In this document: positions 9,330 to 17,688 of the stretch, piece by piece
Layout of the letters: every line of letters begins with the position of its first letter
Position numbering within the stretch: the stretch's first letter is position 1
Source: an uncultured Sphingobacteriales bacterium
GTDB lineage: Bacteria; Bacteroidota; Bacteroidia; Chitinophagales; Chitinophagaceae
Assembly: GCA_937991535.1 (NCBI GenBank)
Contig: CALKHN010000053.1
Span: forward strand, 7,517 to 71,516
Reading direction: 5' to 3'
DNA: 64,000 nucleotides
Program-made: the position numbers and the translations under genes
The notes under the pieces: model-generated
Told to the model about the DNA's origin: nothing
The model's input: only the letters and a program-made list of their open reading frames with translations
Database searches by the model: none

Positions 9330-9752
9330 ATGTATACAGGAATAAAACATTTTCATTCGGGACTGGCTTATTTGTTGCTGGCAGGATTGGTTGTAGCGAT
9401 TATTTATGCAATCGGGTCACGCAAAAAAAACTTTACTGCAGGCAGCCGTAAAGTAGCTTTGATTGGACTGATTTGTGCTCACCTCCAGTTTGTTCTTGGA
9501 ATAGTGCTTTATTTTTTGTCACCATTGGGCGCATCCAATCTTTCGGGAGATGCAATGAAAGAGAAAGTGTCGAGATTATACATACTGGAACATCCTTTGA
9601 TGATGCTGATAGCCGTGGTGTTGGTTACCATTGGCTATTCCAGGGCTAAAAAGCTAAACAGCAACAGCAAGAAATACAATAGCATTATCCTCTTTTACGG
9701 CATTGCTTTAATTTTAATGCTGAGTGTTATTCCGTGGAATATATGGCCATAA
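9330..9752 (+). CDS. Small four-helix membrane protein, cytochrome b-like
   Basis: The 140 residues form four hydrophobic segments (about 8-28, 42-65, 84-104, 118-138). His residues lie in or near three of them (HFHSG at about 7-9, AHLQF near 52, EHPLMM near 90). Similar Bacteroidota proteins are often labelled 'cytochrome B' without experimental proof. Heme binding is therefore only a possibility suggested by His placement. The C-terminus (SVIPWNIWP) is compact and there is no soluble domain. It stands alone downstream of the broken VOC gene. Confidence 0.75.
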   Translation: MYTGIKHFHSGLAYLLLAGLVVAIIYAIGSRKKNFTAGSRKVALIGLICAHLQFVLGIVLYFLSPLGASNLSGDAMKEKVSRLYILEHPLMMLIAVVLVTIGYSRAKKLNSNSKKYNSIILFYGIALILMLSVIPWNIWP

Positions 9753-10243
9753 ACCCAGAGGAATTACTATCGCTTTAATTTTATGTATCAATAGCAGTAC
9801 CTTGCATTTTGCAATGAATAGTTCCTTGTTTTGTGCTTATAAACGACCGCGCCTGTGATAATCGGCGATTCCTTCCGGGTAAAAATAGAATGAATGGCAA
9901 AAAAAACCTATCTTTGTGTTATTATTTGAGCCAATCTTTTGTAAGCGAACAATCTCTGCTCTCATATTTTTTATTACACGAGCACACTGCTCAGGTTATT
10001 GATTTATGTCTTGCTATGAAAATATCTGAATAGAGGTTCATGATACGTTGCAAACAGCGTTCGTTTGTCAATTGAATAAATCTGCTTCTAATGGTGTCCA
10101 ATTGTTCATCCGCTGCACGGCATTGCTTTGGGATGGGGGTTTGACGAATTACCCCGAAAGCACAATAACTTGGGAGACCACGCGCCGCTGATGCGGATAT
10201 ATTGACTACAGGATTGATGATTTTTAATTAAAAAAAATTTGGT
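9753..10243. other. Long intergenic region with possible promoter, tiny ORF and GC-rich block
   Basis: No convincing gene is present. A perfect -7 box TATCTTTG (9909-9916) is followed at 9926 by a TTG opening 35 codons (ending AMKISE at 10033); coding is doubtful. Near the right end a block with GGAGACC (10173-10179) and CGCGCCG (10181-10187) resembles part of the GC-rich element at 11750-11960. Confidence 0.4.
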
Positions 10244-10495
10244 ATGACAAATGATAAAATCGAGAAGTTCATTGAATGTAAGCCAAAAAATAATGCAAAG
10301 GCGAGTATCCATTTTAAGCAAAGAGCTACTGTAAAAGGGCTGTTTATCCGTACGGATGATTATGAAGAGCTGAAATCGAAAAACTTCTGGCGTATTGTGT
10401 CGGATTCGAAAGTAGAAGAATGGGAGAAAACAAAAGACACAAGCCTGGCACGTATTTACAATGGTGCTGAGTTCACACGCCTTAGCGATAATTAA
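10244..10495 (+). CDS. Small conserved hypothetical protein
   Basis: The 83 residues are hydrophilic with alternating beta-like segments (KASIHFKQRATVKGLFI, then NFWRIVSDSKVEEW). The protein looks like a known but uncharacterised Bacteroidota family. I cannot name a domain. The short beta-strand pattern with a central 'VKGLF' is loosely reminiscent of Sm/Hfq-like folds, which is speculation. The leader is very A/T-rich (TTAATTAAAAAAAA) and the same TTAATTAA word precedes the next gene 67 bases downstream, so the two may be co-expressed. Confidence 0.75.
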   Translation: MTNDKIEKFIECKPKNNAKASIHFKQRATVKGLFIRTDDYEELKSKNFWRIVSDSKVEEWEKTKDTSLARIYNGAEFTRLSDN

Positions 10496-10562
10496 AACCT
10501 GGTGTACGCCACGATAATTACGTGGAACGGCATAGCAGTTAATTAAATGAAAAAATAATTAT

Positions 10563-10913
10563 ATGTTCACACAAACATGGAAAAAGTATCTCCCGGTTAT
10601 TGCTATCCTTTTAAAACGCTCTGCGGGTTCGGAGCAAAAGCTCGGTTTGAACCATACGGATTTTGAAAGGGCAACCGGCGGTCGTAAAATCAAATTCAGC
10701 TTTGCACATCTCCAGCTTAATAAGGGGCGTATCAATTCGGAAATAAAACAGGCTGCCGTTGCGAAAGAACTGGCGGATCTGTTACGGGAAGATGCAGTGA
10801 CAAGAAAATTAATTGCAGGACAATACCTTGAATTTTCGTTGAGCAACGACTTTGAACTGAGCATTAAAAACCATACGCCGCTTGCTGAAGCAACTGTTGA
10901 AGCTGAGTCATAA
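10563..10913 (+). CDS. Conserved hypothetical protein (116 aa)
   Basis: This soluble, mostly helical protein has no signal peptide or membrane segment. The N-terminal part is basic (FTQTWKKYLPVIAILLKRS) and the centre reads 'GGRKIKFSFAHLQLNKGRINSEIKQ'-like, followed by a helix-rich stretch and an acidic tail. No domain was recognised. Complete codon structure, a plausible start after an A/T-rich leader (TTAATTAAATG..., shared with the preceding gene) and co-orientation suggest a two-gene unit with the 83-residue protein. Confidence 0.75.
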   Translation: MFTQTWKKYLPVIAILLKRSAGSEQKLGLNHTDFERATGGRKIKFSFAHLQLNKGRINSEIKQAAVAKELADLLREDAVTRKLIAGQYLEFSLSNDFELSIKNHTPLAEATVEAES

Positions 10914-11038
10914 TAAATACTACAGATAAAATTCAATATACTGGATATATTGTTCCAACTGCCGTTTTCACTTTAGCTGTAATAACAGGCCTTATTTTTA
11001 TTCTAATCTCTTAATAGAACAAAATAGTTATCCGCTCT

Positions 11039-11665
11039 CTACCTGTTTGCCTTATAGTAAGCGCAAACTGTATTCATAAGGCATATCTCGCATTTGGGCT
11101 GGGGCCTGCAAATCTCTCTGCCATGAAAGGACATTGCCATGCCCGCACCCCATTCGTTCGGGGGTAGTACAGCCATCAGTTGTTTTTCAATTTTATTTGC
11201 ATCGGTTCCGGTGGCTATGCCAAGGCGGGGAGCAACACGTACTACATGCAGATCAACAACTATGCCCTCTGCGGGTCTGCCTGATTCACGCAAAATTACA
11301 TTGGCCGATTTTCTGCCGATGCCTTTTAAAGCAGTAAGCCCATCAAGCGTTGTTGGAATATTTTTATCCTCTTTGATCGTCTGCGCTATCTCCATCAGCC
11401 ATTTTATTTTATTGCCAAAATTGCGCACCGATCCTATAAGCGGCGTTAAGGTTTCGGGAGTAGCTTTCGAAAGTGCACGCATGTCCGGAAAGGTATCAAA
11501 TAATTTGGGTGCAAGTTCGTTGATGTGCCTGTCAGAATCCTGCGCCGATAAAACTACCATTACTACCAACTGGTAAATATTTTTATAGTCCAGCGGATGC
11601 TTCTTGTTTTTATATTTTTTGATCAGCGGTTTCATGGCTTCAGGCCAGTTGATTGCAGCAGACAT
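11039..11665 (-). CDS. nth: Endonuclease III-like DNA glycosylase/AP lyase
   Basis: This is a base-excision repair enzyme that removes oxidised pyrimidines and cuts the abasic site. It has 208 residues. The helix-hairpin-helix is LKGIGRKSANVIL (about 113-125) with catalytic Lys119, the catalytic Asp is Asp138 (VVDLHVV), and four Cys at 186, 192, 195 and 201 would hold the 4Fe-4S cluster. The Cys spacing is x5-x2-x5, one residue shorter than the usual first gap of six. It is a single gene with no obvious partner. Confidence 0.9.
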   Translation of the reverse strand: MSAAINWPEAMKPLIKKYKNKKHPLDYKNIYQLVVMVVLSAQDSDRHINELAPKLFDTFPDMRALSKATPETLTPLIGSVRNFGNKIKWLMEIAQTIKEDKNIPTTLDGLTALKGIGRKSANVILRESGRPAEGIVVDLHVVRVAPRLGIATGTDANKIEKQLMAVLPPNEWGAGMAMSFHGREICRPQPKCEICLMNTVCAYYKANR

Positions 11666-11749
11666 AGTAAAAATTTAGAGGGTAAATCTACTTAAAATAC
11701 AGAAATGGAAAGGCAAATGGTAAATACTACAAGGCGGCAGCCACTAAAT

Positions 11750-11960
11750 TGTAGCATTGCTTTGCTTCAAGCGGGTAGTGGAGACCTGCGCGCCGGTCAG
11801 CAGGCGCCGCCCGCGGCAGGCTGCCCTGGCCGGTGTCCCTGCAATAACCATCAACTTAAGATTTTTTAGAGGATGAAACTGCAACCTCACCCTTTGCAGC
11901 ACGTGGAGACACATGCCGGGGCAATCGCCCTGGTACGTGCCACGTACCATCACCAGGGCT
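11750..11960. repeat. GC-rich non-coding element with internal repeats
   Basis: This stretch is far richer in G+C than its flanks. It holds two direct copies of GTGGAGAC (11778-11785 and 11903-11910), each followed by a GCC-rich stem-prone stretch. It also holds a perfect palindrome TGGTACGTG-C-CACGTACCA (11931-11949) nested within outer CCCTGG/CCAGGG. A 69-codon minus-strand frame covers it but looks like a by-product. It has the look of a dispersed multi-copy element or a structured RNA. The rest of the 11666-12067 gap holds only the AsnA promoter region. Confidence 0.5.
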
Positions 11961-12067
11961 TCTCTTTTATTTAAATTGAAAAAATCTTTTTTAAATAAAG
12001 TGGTTAGTAGTGAAATATTATAAGTTTTAAATTAAAACCCGACATTTGCGTTCCAAAATATTAAAGG

Positions 12068-13069
12068 ATGAATGAAATCTTGCAAAGAGAAGCGGCAATA
12101 ACACTGGTAAAAGATACTTTTAGCCGGTTTCTTTGTGATTATTTGCACCTGACAAAAGTGTCATCACCGCTTATTGTGTTAGATGGAACGGGATTGAATG
12201 ATGACCTGAATGGTATTGAACGGCCGGTTTCATTTCCTATCAAATCATTGAATGAACAACGTGCTGTGGTTGTTCATTCATTGGCCAAATGGAAGCGTGT
12301 TCGGTTAAAGGAACTGGATGTAGAAACCGGCAGGGGAATCCTTACCGATATGCGTGCACTTCGGCCGGACGAAGACTACAGCCCCATACATTCTGTTTAT
12401 GTTGACCAGTGGGACTGGGAAAAGCACATTGATGCAGCCGACAGAACTTTGCTGTACCTGAAAGAAACAGTAAGTGCTATATTTAATGCGTTAAAAGAAA
12501 CAGAACAGATTGTTTATCAGTATTACCCGGATATGCAGCCTCAACTTCCGGAGAAGATACATTTTATTCATTCCGAACAGTTATTACAACGCTTCCCGGG
12601 TCTTTCACCCAAAGAAAGAGAAAACGCTGTTGCGAAAGAATTCGGAGCAGTATTTATTATTGGCATTGGTAACAAACTGTCACATGGTAATCCTCATGAT
12701 GGTCGTGCAGCCGACTACGACGACTGGAGCACTGAAAATAAGGAAGGATATAAAGGTTTAAATGGAGATATTATTGTATGGCATCCGGTTTTACAGTCTG
12801 CATTTGAGATTTCTTCAATGGGTATCCGGGTAGATAAAAACGCTTTGATCCGACAGCTAAGAGAAAAAAGTTGTGAACACAAATCAACCCTTTCTTTCCA
12901 CAGCAGTTTACTGGCCGGAAAGTTACCAGAAAGTATTGGCGGAGGTATTGGTCAATCGAGATTGTGCATGTATTTATTAAGAAAATCACATATTGGAGAA
13001 GTGCAGGTAAGCATATGGTCTGCAGAAGAAAAGAAAAGAATGTATGAGAAGGGGATTGTTTTGTTGTAA
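12068..13069 (+). CDS. asnA: Aspartate-ammonia ligase (asparagine synthetase A)
   Basis: The enzyme makes asparagine from aspartate, ammonia and ATP in the cytoplasm. The 333 residues match AsnA throughout: 'FCDYLHLTKVSSPLIV'-type N-terminus, 'RPVSFPIK', 'VVVHSLAKWKR', 'MRALRPDEDYSPIHSVYVDQWDWEK' type, and a C-terminal 'GGGIGQSRLCMYLL' motif of the class II aminoacyl-tRNA synthetase-like fold. The start has an AAAGG ribosome-binding site three bases upstream and a near-consensus -7 box (GACATTTG, 12041-12048). Confidence 0.96.
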   Translation: MNEILQREAAITLVKDTFSRFLCDYLHLTKVSSPLIVLDGTGLNDDLNGIERPVSFPIKSLNEQRAVVVHSLAKWKRVRLKELDVETGRGILTDMRALRPDEDYSPIHSVYVDQWDWEKHIDAADRTLLYLKETVSAIFNALKETEQIVYQYYPDMQPQLPEKIHFIHSEQLLQRFPGLSPKERENAVAKEFGAVFIIGIGNKLSHGNPHDGRAADYDDWSTENKEGYKGLNGDIIVWHPVLQSAFEISSMGIRVDKNALIRQLREKSCEHKSTLSFHSSLLAGKLPESIGGGIGQSRLCMYLLRKSHIGEVQVSIWSAEEKKRMYEKGIVLL

Positions 13070-13138
13070 TGAATTTAACAGGCAGCATAAACCGATACTT
13101 TGATTATATTTACATCTTACAAAACCAAAGACAATTTT

Positions 13139-14383
13139 ATGCAAATGAAAACCTTCGCATGTTTTTCAATTATTGCAGCTGCCATTTCGCTTTACGGATG
13201 TGCGGGCAATAACTCCGCTTCCAATACTGCCAGCGCTCCCGCCGCGGATTCTGCAACGCTCCCGCCTGTTGAAACAAACGCTCCTAATGTGGATTACAAA
13301 CCCGCCTTTGAGGGGCAAACCAGAGTGAGCGGAGTAAAAACCACCACACCTTATAAAGTAGAAAAGATAGCCGAAAATCTGGGCAGACCCTGGGCAGTAG
13401 TTCCTATGCCCGACGGGCGGCTGCTGCTAACAGAAAAGTCTGGTTATATGGAAATCCATAGTGCAGACGGTGCACTGGTAAAGAAAATTACAGGTTTTCC
13501 GAAAGTAGATGATGCCGGCCAGGGCGGTATGCTTGATGTTGCATTTGATCCGGATTTTGCCCAAAACAAAACCATTTACTGGTCTTTCTCAGAAAAGCAG
13601 GGCAAAGGAAACCTAATGGCAGTAGCTAAAGGGCAAATTTCTGCCGATGAAGCTACCATTCAAAACCCCACTGTTATTTTTCGTGCCATACCTGCATTGG
13701 ACAGCAAAAATCATTTCGGGTCCCGCCTGGTGTTTGACAAAGATGGCAACCTGTTTGTAAGCACAGGTGAGAGATCGATCCTTGAAGGTCGTAAACAGGC
13801 GCAGTGGCTGAACTCCGGTTTGGGTAAGATATTTAAGATCACGAAAGAAGGCAAAGCTGCCCCGGGTAATCCTTTCATTGATCAGAAAGATGCGATGCCG
13901 GAAATTTATGCCTATGGAATACGCAATGCGCAAAGCCTGGATCTTCACCCGGTAACAGGGGAATTATGGGAGGTTGAATTCGGCCCGCGGGGTGGCGATG
14001 AGTTGAACCTCATTCAGGCCGGTAAGAATTACGGATGGCCTATTATTACCTACGGAATAGAATACGATGGCAGAAAGATTGGTGATTCCATCCAGCAAAA
14101 AGAAGGTATGGAGCAGCCTGTGTATTACTGGGATCCTGTGCTTGCTCCGGGAGGTATGGTTTTTTACACTGGCGACGATATCCCCGAGTGGAAAAACAAC
14201 CTGTTTATCGGCGGATTGGCCAGCATGCATATTGCGAGACTGGTTATTGAGAACAATAAAGTAGTTGGAGAAGAAAGGTTACTCGCAGATAAAAAAGAAA
14301 GATTTCGCGATGTGGCTCAGAACAATGGCATGCTGTACGCTGTAACCGACGGCGGAAATATGTACAGGATCAGCAAGCAGTAA
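13139..14383 (+). CDS. PQQ-dependent sugar dehydrogenase-like lipoprotein
   Basis: This is a soluble aldose/glucose dehydrogenase-type six-bladed propeller that oxidises sugars in the periplasm. From the ATG at 13139 (414 residues) a lipoprotein signal ends at a Cys (ISLYGC), followed by a Ser/Ala-rich linker. The catalytic domain has 'LGRPWAVVPMPDGRLLLTEKSG', 'GGMLDVAFDPDF', 'YGIRNAQSLDLHPVTGELWEVEFGPRGGDELN' type and 'PVYYWDPVLAPGGMVFYTG' type signatures. The frame is open to 13100, but the extension would bury the signal peptide. A strong terminator follows. Confidence 0.92.
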   Translation: MQMKTFACFSIIAAAISLYGCAGNNSASNTASAPAADSATLPPVETNAPNVDYKPAFEGQTRVSGVKTTTPYKVEKIAENLGRPWAVVPMPDGRLLLTEKSGYMEIHSADGALVKKITGFPKVDDAGQGGMLDVAFDPDFAQNKTIYWSFSEKQGKGNLMAVAKGQISADEATIQNPTVIFRAIPALDSKNHFGSRLVFDKDGNLFVSTGERSILEGRKQAQWLNSGLGKIFKITKEGKAAPGNPFIDQKDAMPEIYAYGIRNAQSLDLHPVTGELWEVEFGPRGGDELNLIQAGKNYGWPIITYGIEYDGRKIGDSIQQKEGMEQPVYYWDPVLAPGGMVFYTGDDIPEWKNNLFIGGLASMHIARLVIENNKVVGEERLLADKKERFRDVAQNNGMLYAVTDGGNMYRISKQ

Positions 14384-14411
14384 TATAACCGCCTGCAAAT
14401 ATTATTTTTAT

Positions 14412-14441
14412 TTCCCCGGCCAAAGCGCCGGGGATTTTTTT
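14412..14441 (+). terminator. Intrinsic terminator after the sugar dehydrogenase
   Basis: Perfect 7-bp GC arms CCCCGGC (14414-14420) and GCCGGGG (14427-14433) with a 6-base loop are followed by A and seven T. Confidence 0.92.
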
Positions 14442-14565
14442 AAGGGTATCCATAATGCTGATTGGGCATAGAGGGACGGCCATTAAAAGCAACGAATTTA
14501 TACCAGTCACCTTCTTTACTCGGAAGATGCTGTACAGCAAAAGCTAGCACCACTTTACTATGCCA
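14440..14565 (-). pseudogene. Possible gene remnant
   Basis: On the minus strand about 41 codons read as protein-like sequence (KVVLAFAVQHLPSKEGDW, then YKFVAFNGRPSMPNQH) and end at a TAA beside the terminator T-run. A TGA at 14566-14568 precedes it and no start codon fits. This looks like the tail of a lost gene; the family was not recognised. The rest of the 14384-14690 gap holds the terminator and nothing else visible. Confidence 0.4.
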
Positions 14566-14690
14566 TCACTTATGAAAAACATAGTATGTCAGCCATATAA
14601 AAATATTCGTGCCCTGGTGGCGAGTTTAAATTGTATTTGAAAGCAGCCAGCTTATTCAGCACCGGAAACGCCAAACCATAAACTAAAACG

Positions 14691-15647
14691 TTATTTGGCC
14701 GGTGTTAGCACAATATTCCGGTATTCGATCGGTCCATGATCTCCCTGGATATATAGGGGGCCTGGTTCGCCTTCATTGCTGTCTAAAGCACCGCCGGTGA
14801 TGCCGGGTATTGCCTGGTTACAGATAATTTTTTTACCATTCAGCACAACGGTAATCATTCTGCCCGTGAGGGTTATATCGTAAGTCTGCCATTCTCCGGC
14901 ATCTTTAGCAGCCATCTCACTGGGCGTCAGAAATCCGTACACGGCTCCAAGCAGATCCTTTTGCGGCTGCTTTCCCTTGCTGTCTTCTATCTGTACTTCA
15001 TAGCGCCCACGCAGGTAAATACCACTGTTGCTGCCACTGGGACAACGAAATTCGACATGCAGTTTAAAATCTGTAAATGTTTTATCCGTGATGAGGTTGG
15101 CACCCGATTTCGGACTGGTTAAAACACCAGAAACAACTTTCCATTGGTTTTCACCCAGCGCTTTCCAACCGGTAAGATCTTTTCCATTGAATAGCTTTAT
15201 TGGCGTTCCCCATACAGGCGCCTTTTCTCTTATCAGCAAGGGGGCTCTGCGGGCAGTCCAGTTATAGGTTTTGCCATCGGCAGCCGTCATGGTGCCTGTT
15301 AACATCTCACCCTGGAGAGTTCCTTCAAAAGAAAGATCATTATCCTCTTCTTCCCACTGAGGCGGCAAACTGAAACTTATTTTTCCATTGGCAAAATGAA
15401 TAATGGAAACAGGGCGGGCACTACCGGTAATTCCCACATACTGCCCAACAAGTCGTTTATGACCCGAATGCATGACTTCGAGCCAGGCAGGGAACTTTTT
15501 CCCGCCATCTTCAATGGTAATATCCCAGCGCCCCTCAATGGCCGGGTCCGCAGGTTTTAGTGACGAAATCATGCCTGCTTTGGCTGGTACGGATAATGCC
15601 AGGATAAAAACCACCGGCACTAACAGATGTGTTGTGATATACTTCAT
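14691..15647 (-). CDS. DUF1080 (3-keto-disaccharide hydrolase-like) secreted protein
   Basis: A signal peptide (MKYITTHLLVPVVFILALS) is followed by a lipocalin-like beta domain (about residues 35-140, GRWDITIEDGGKKFPAWLEV). The C-terminal DUF1080 concanavalin-like domain starts 'PIKLFNGKDLTGWKALG' and contains 'SNSGIYLRGRYEVQIEDS'. DUF1080 proteins are abundant in Bacteroidota, and some hydrolyse 3-keto-glycosides. The start is taken at 15647; an ATG at 15671 adds eight residues in front of the signal. It converges with the sugar dehydrogenase. Confidence 0.88.
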   Translation of the reverse strand: MKYITTHLLVPVVFILALSVPAKAGMISSLKPADPAIEGRWDITIEDGGKKFPAWLEVMHSGHKRLVGQYVGITGSARPVSIIHFANGKISFSLPPQWEEEDNDLSFEGTLQGEMLTGTMTAADGKTYNWTARRAPLLIREKAPVWGTPIKLFNGKDLTGWKALGENQWKVVSGVLTSPKSGANLITDKTFTDFKLHVEFRCPSGSNSGIYLRGRYEVQIEDSKGKQPQKDLLGAVYGFLTPSEMAAKDAGEWQTYDITLTGRMITVVLNGKKIICNQAIPGITGGALDSNEGEPGPLYIQGDHGPIEYRNIVLTPAK

Positions 15648-15730
15648 ACAGATTACTGGTATTTTTTTCATCCGCTAATGTACTAAAGAAACAAATATGA
15701 TGAAGATGTACCGCTGAAGAACGGTAAAAG

Positions 15731-16762
15731 TTAGGTTTTGGGTATTCTCACAGCAATACTTGTACCCTTCCCTATTTCACTGTTAATGTCCAATGTGGCG
15801 TTCACAGAGGCGGCCCGTTCACGCATCCTGATCAACCCCGGGTTTTGCTTTATCTTATGCTCATCGAATCCTTTTCCATCGTCAATGATCACAAGCCTGA
15901 TGTGGCCGGCTTCCTCGGTAATGCTGATTTTCACGTTACCAGCCTGTGCATGATACATTACATTGCTCAGCGCTTCCTGGCAAATTCTGAAGAAGTCTAA
16001 TTTAATCTCGCGGGTTAAATTTTCCTCATCATATGCACTTTCAAACAAACACGGTATCCCGTTCAAAATGGAGAACTCTTTACAATGCCATCTCAAGGTT
16101 TCATTGAGTCCAAGGTCGTCTAACATATGAGGACTAATGGAAAAAGAAATCCTGCGTATTGCAGTGATCAGCAGTTTCGATGCCGCCAGCGCATGTTCTA
16201 TCCTGCTTTTTGCCGACGAAGGCAGTTCCCGTTCCCTGACGTATATATCTTCCAGATGCAATTTTACAACGGAAGCCAACTGAGCCAGTTCCTCGTGTAA
16301 TTCAACGGCGAGGTATTTTCTGTCTTTTTCTATGCTGTTCTTAAAATGAGTAGCTAAACTTTTAAATTTTGAATATTTTTCTTCAAACTGCTTTTCGATT
16401 TGTTTTTCTTCAGTGATATTTTTTGCAATGGCAAATACAATTTCTTTATCCGGAAAGTAGATGGAAGTCCATGCCAGCCAAATAATATTTCCCTGTTTGG
16501 CAACATACCTGTTCTGAAAATTAACAAGCGCCTTTCCATTTAACAGTTCTATACGCTCCCGGCGTGTAAATTCTCTGTCTTCCGGATGTATAAGCGACTC
16601 AATAGGACAGGCATATAATTCCGCTTCCGGATAGCCAAGTGTGTTAACAACAGCAGGATTTACTCTTTTTAAGAACCCATCCTTCCCTGCTATACATACC
16701 AGGTCAGGTGTTCTTTCAAAAAAAGTAAGCATTTCATATTCTTCGTTTGTTAAGTACACCAT
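15731..16762 (-). CDS. PAS-domain sensor histidine kinase (HisKA_3/NarX type), orphan
   Basis: A cytoplasmic sensor kinase of 343 residues. A PAS domain (about residues 8-125, 'TPDLVCIAGKDGFLKRVNP', 'HPEDREF') is followed by a coiled linker, a HisKA_3 dimerisation helix with phospho-acceptor His in 'VELHEELAQLAS', and an HATPase_c domain (N box 'CQEALSNVMYHA', G1 box 'DDGKGFD', then 'GKGTSIAV'). There is no membrane segment. The start is placed at 16762 after an AAAGG; the open frame to 16837 adds a Cys-rich stretch unlike the family. No response regulator is adjacent. Confidence 0.9.
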   Translation of the reverse strand: MVYLTNEEYEMLTFFERTPDLVCIAGKDGFLKRVNPAVVNTLGYPEAELYACPIESLIHPEDREFTRRERIELLNGKALVNFQNRYVAKQGNIIWLAWTSIYFPDKEIVFAIAKNITEEKQIEKQFEEKYSKFKSLATHFKNSIEKDRKYLAVELHEELAQLASVVKLHLEDIYVRERELPSSAKSRIEHALAASKLLITAIRRISFSISPHMLDDLGLNETLRWHCKEFSILNGIPCLFESAYDEENLTREIKLDFFRICQEALSNVMYHAQAGNVKISITEEAGHIRLVIIDDGKGFDEHKIKQNPGLIRMRERAASVNATLDINSEIGKGTSIAVRIPKT

Positions 16763-17187
16763 CCTTTGTTGAAAGTATATAATTTTTTTGTTAAAAAATG
16801 ATGTAACCCTGCTACAATAACATAGAACGCAAATCAAAAACCCGGCTCGTAACTTTTATCAGGGAAGCAAACCCCTTCCATGAAAAGATACGCGCCCGGG
16901 TATTCCAGCGGCGCCGGGAAATATATTATTTTATGTAAACGGAGATTTGAACGGACTTGTTCTGCCCGTAGTTCTGCCTGTAATAATGACCAAACAGTTA
17001 ACTTTTTAAAATAACCGCTGTCGAGGATGGATTTAATTTGGATGGAAAGTATTGGTAAAAGTAAAAATGAATTCAGTATAAACTTTATGAGCTGCAAACA
17101 AAAAGCATGAAAGAATTAACCGCTGGTGAAATGGTTACTTCGTAAAAAATCATCACCGGAATACATTGCAAATTGCAAAACCCGGCA
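16763..17187. other. Intergenic region, no supported gene
   Basis: Besides the histidine-kinase leader, this holds an 87-codon minus-strand frame (16834-17097) with unconvincing composition and no clear promoter. Nothing else was seen. Confidence 0.4.
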
Positions 17188-17613
17188 CTATTTATTTTCA
17201 GTATACTTTTTGAAATTGTTGAGTATAGCCTGCCAGCCTCCCTTTTGCATCTCCACAGAGTGCATATTTTCTGCTTCAAAACTTTCGGTTATTTTGGTTT
17301 GCTTTCCCTGTGCTGAAAAGTTTATTTTTACTTTTCTCCTATCTCCAAGCGTATATTCAATGTATTGATTGGGCGTTACCGCATCGTAAACCCCTCCAAA
17401 ATCGAAGCCCATACTGCCGTCTTTGGCTTCCATTCGCGAAGAAAAGCTGCCGCCTGTACGCAAATTATTTTCGGCACGCGGAGTATGCCAGTCATCGGAA
17501 GCATTGCTCCATTGGATAATGTGTTCGGGTTTTGTCCAGTATTCCCAAACTTTTTCCACCGGTGCATTAACTGTACACTCCACCGTAATGATTGTTTTGT
17601 CCTGCGTTGTCAT
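17188..17613 (-). CDS. SRPBCC/AHSA1-family protein
   Basis: A 141-residue START-like helix-grip protein of the Aha1 C-terminal family. The signature 'VNAPVEKVWEYWTKPEHIIQWSNAS' type lies near the N-terminus and 'GGWQAILNNFKKYTE' forms the C-terminal helix that closes the ligand cavity. The family binds hydrophobic ligands; the specific ligand is unknown. It is divergent from the sigma-factor gene, sharing a 75-bp intergenic region that holds a palindrome, so co-regulation is possible. Confidence 0.9.
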   Translation of the reverse strand: MTTQDKTIITVECTVNAPVEKVWEYWTKPEHIIQWSNASDDWHTPRAENNLRTGGSFSSRMEAKDGSMGFDFGGVYDAVTPNQYIEYTLGDRRKVKINFSAQGKQTKITESFEAENMHSVEMQKGGWQAILNNFKKYTENK

Positions 17614-17644
17614 TTTTTTAAGTTTAAATGCTAAAACTGTAAGA

Positions 17645-17672
17645 AATTCATTGAACTTACGACTAATGAATT
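17645..17672. promoter_or_regulatory. Palindrome in the divergent SRPBCC/sigma-factor spacer
   Basis: Arms AATTCATT (17645-17652) and AATGAATT (17665-17672) are perfect over 8 bp around a 12-base centre. It lies midway between two divergent starts and could be an operator for either. Confidence 0.4.
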
Positions 17673-17688
17673 AAAGTGTAAAATTTGA

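Noticed and set aside
9833..10033. 66-codon plus-strand frame
   Set aside because: No family resemblance and a poor start; only the last 35 codons lie after a promoter-like box, too little to call a gene.
16834..17097. 87-codon minus-strand frame between the kinase and the AHSA1 gene
   Set aside because: Odd composition, no promoter, no recognisable motif.
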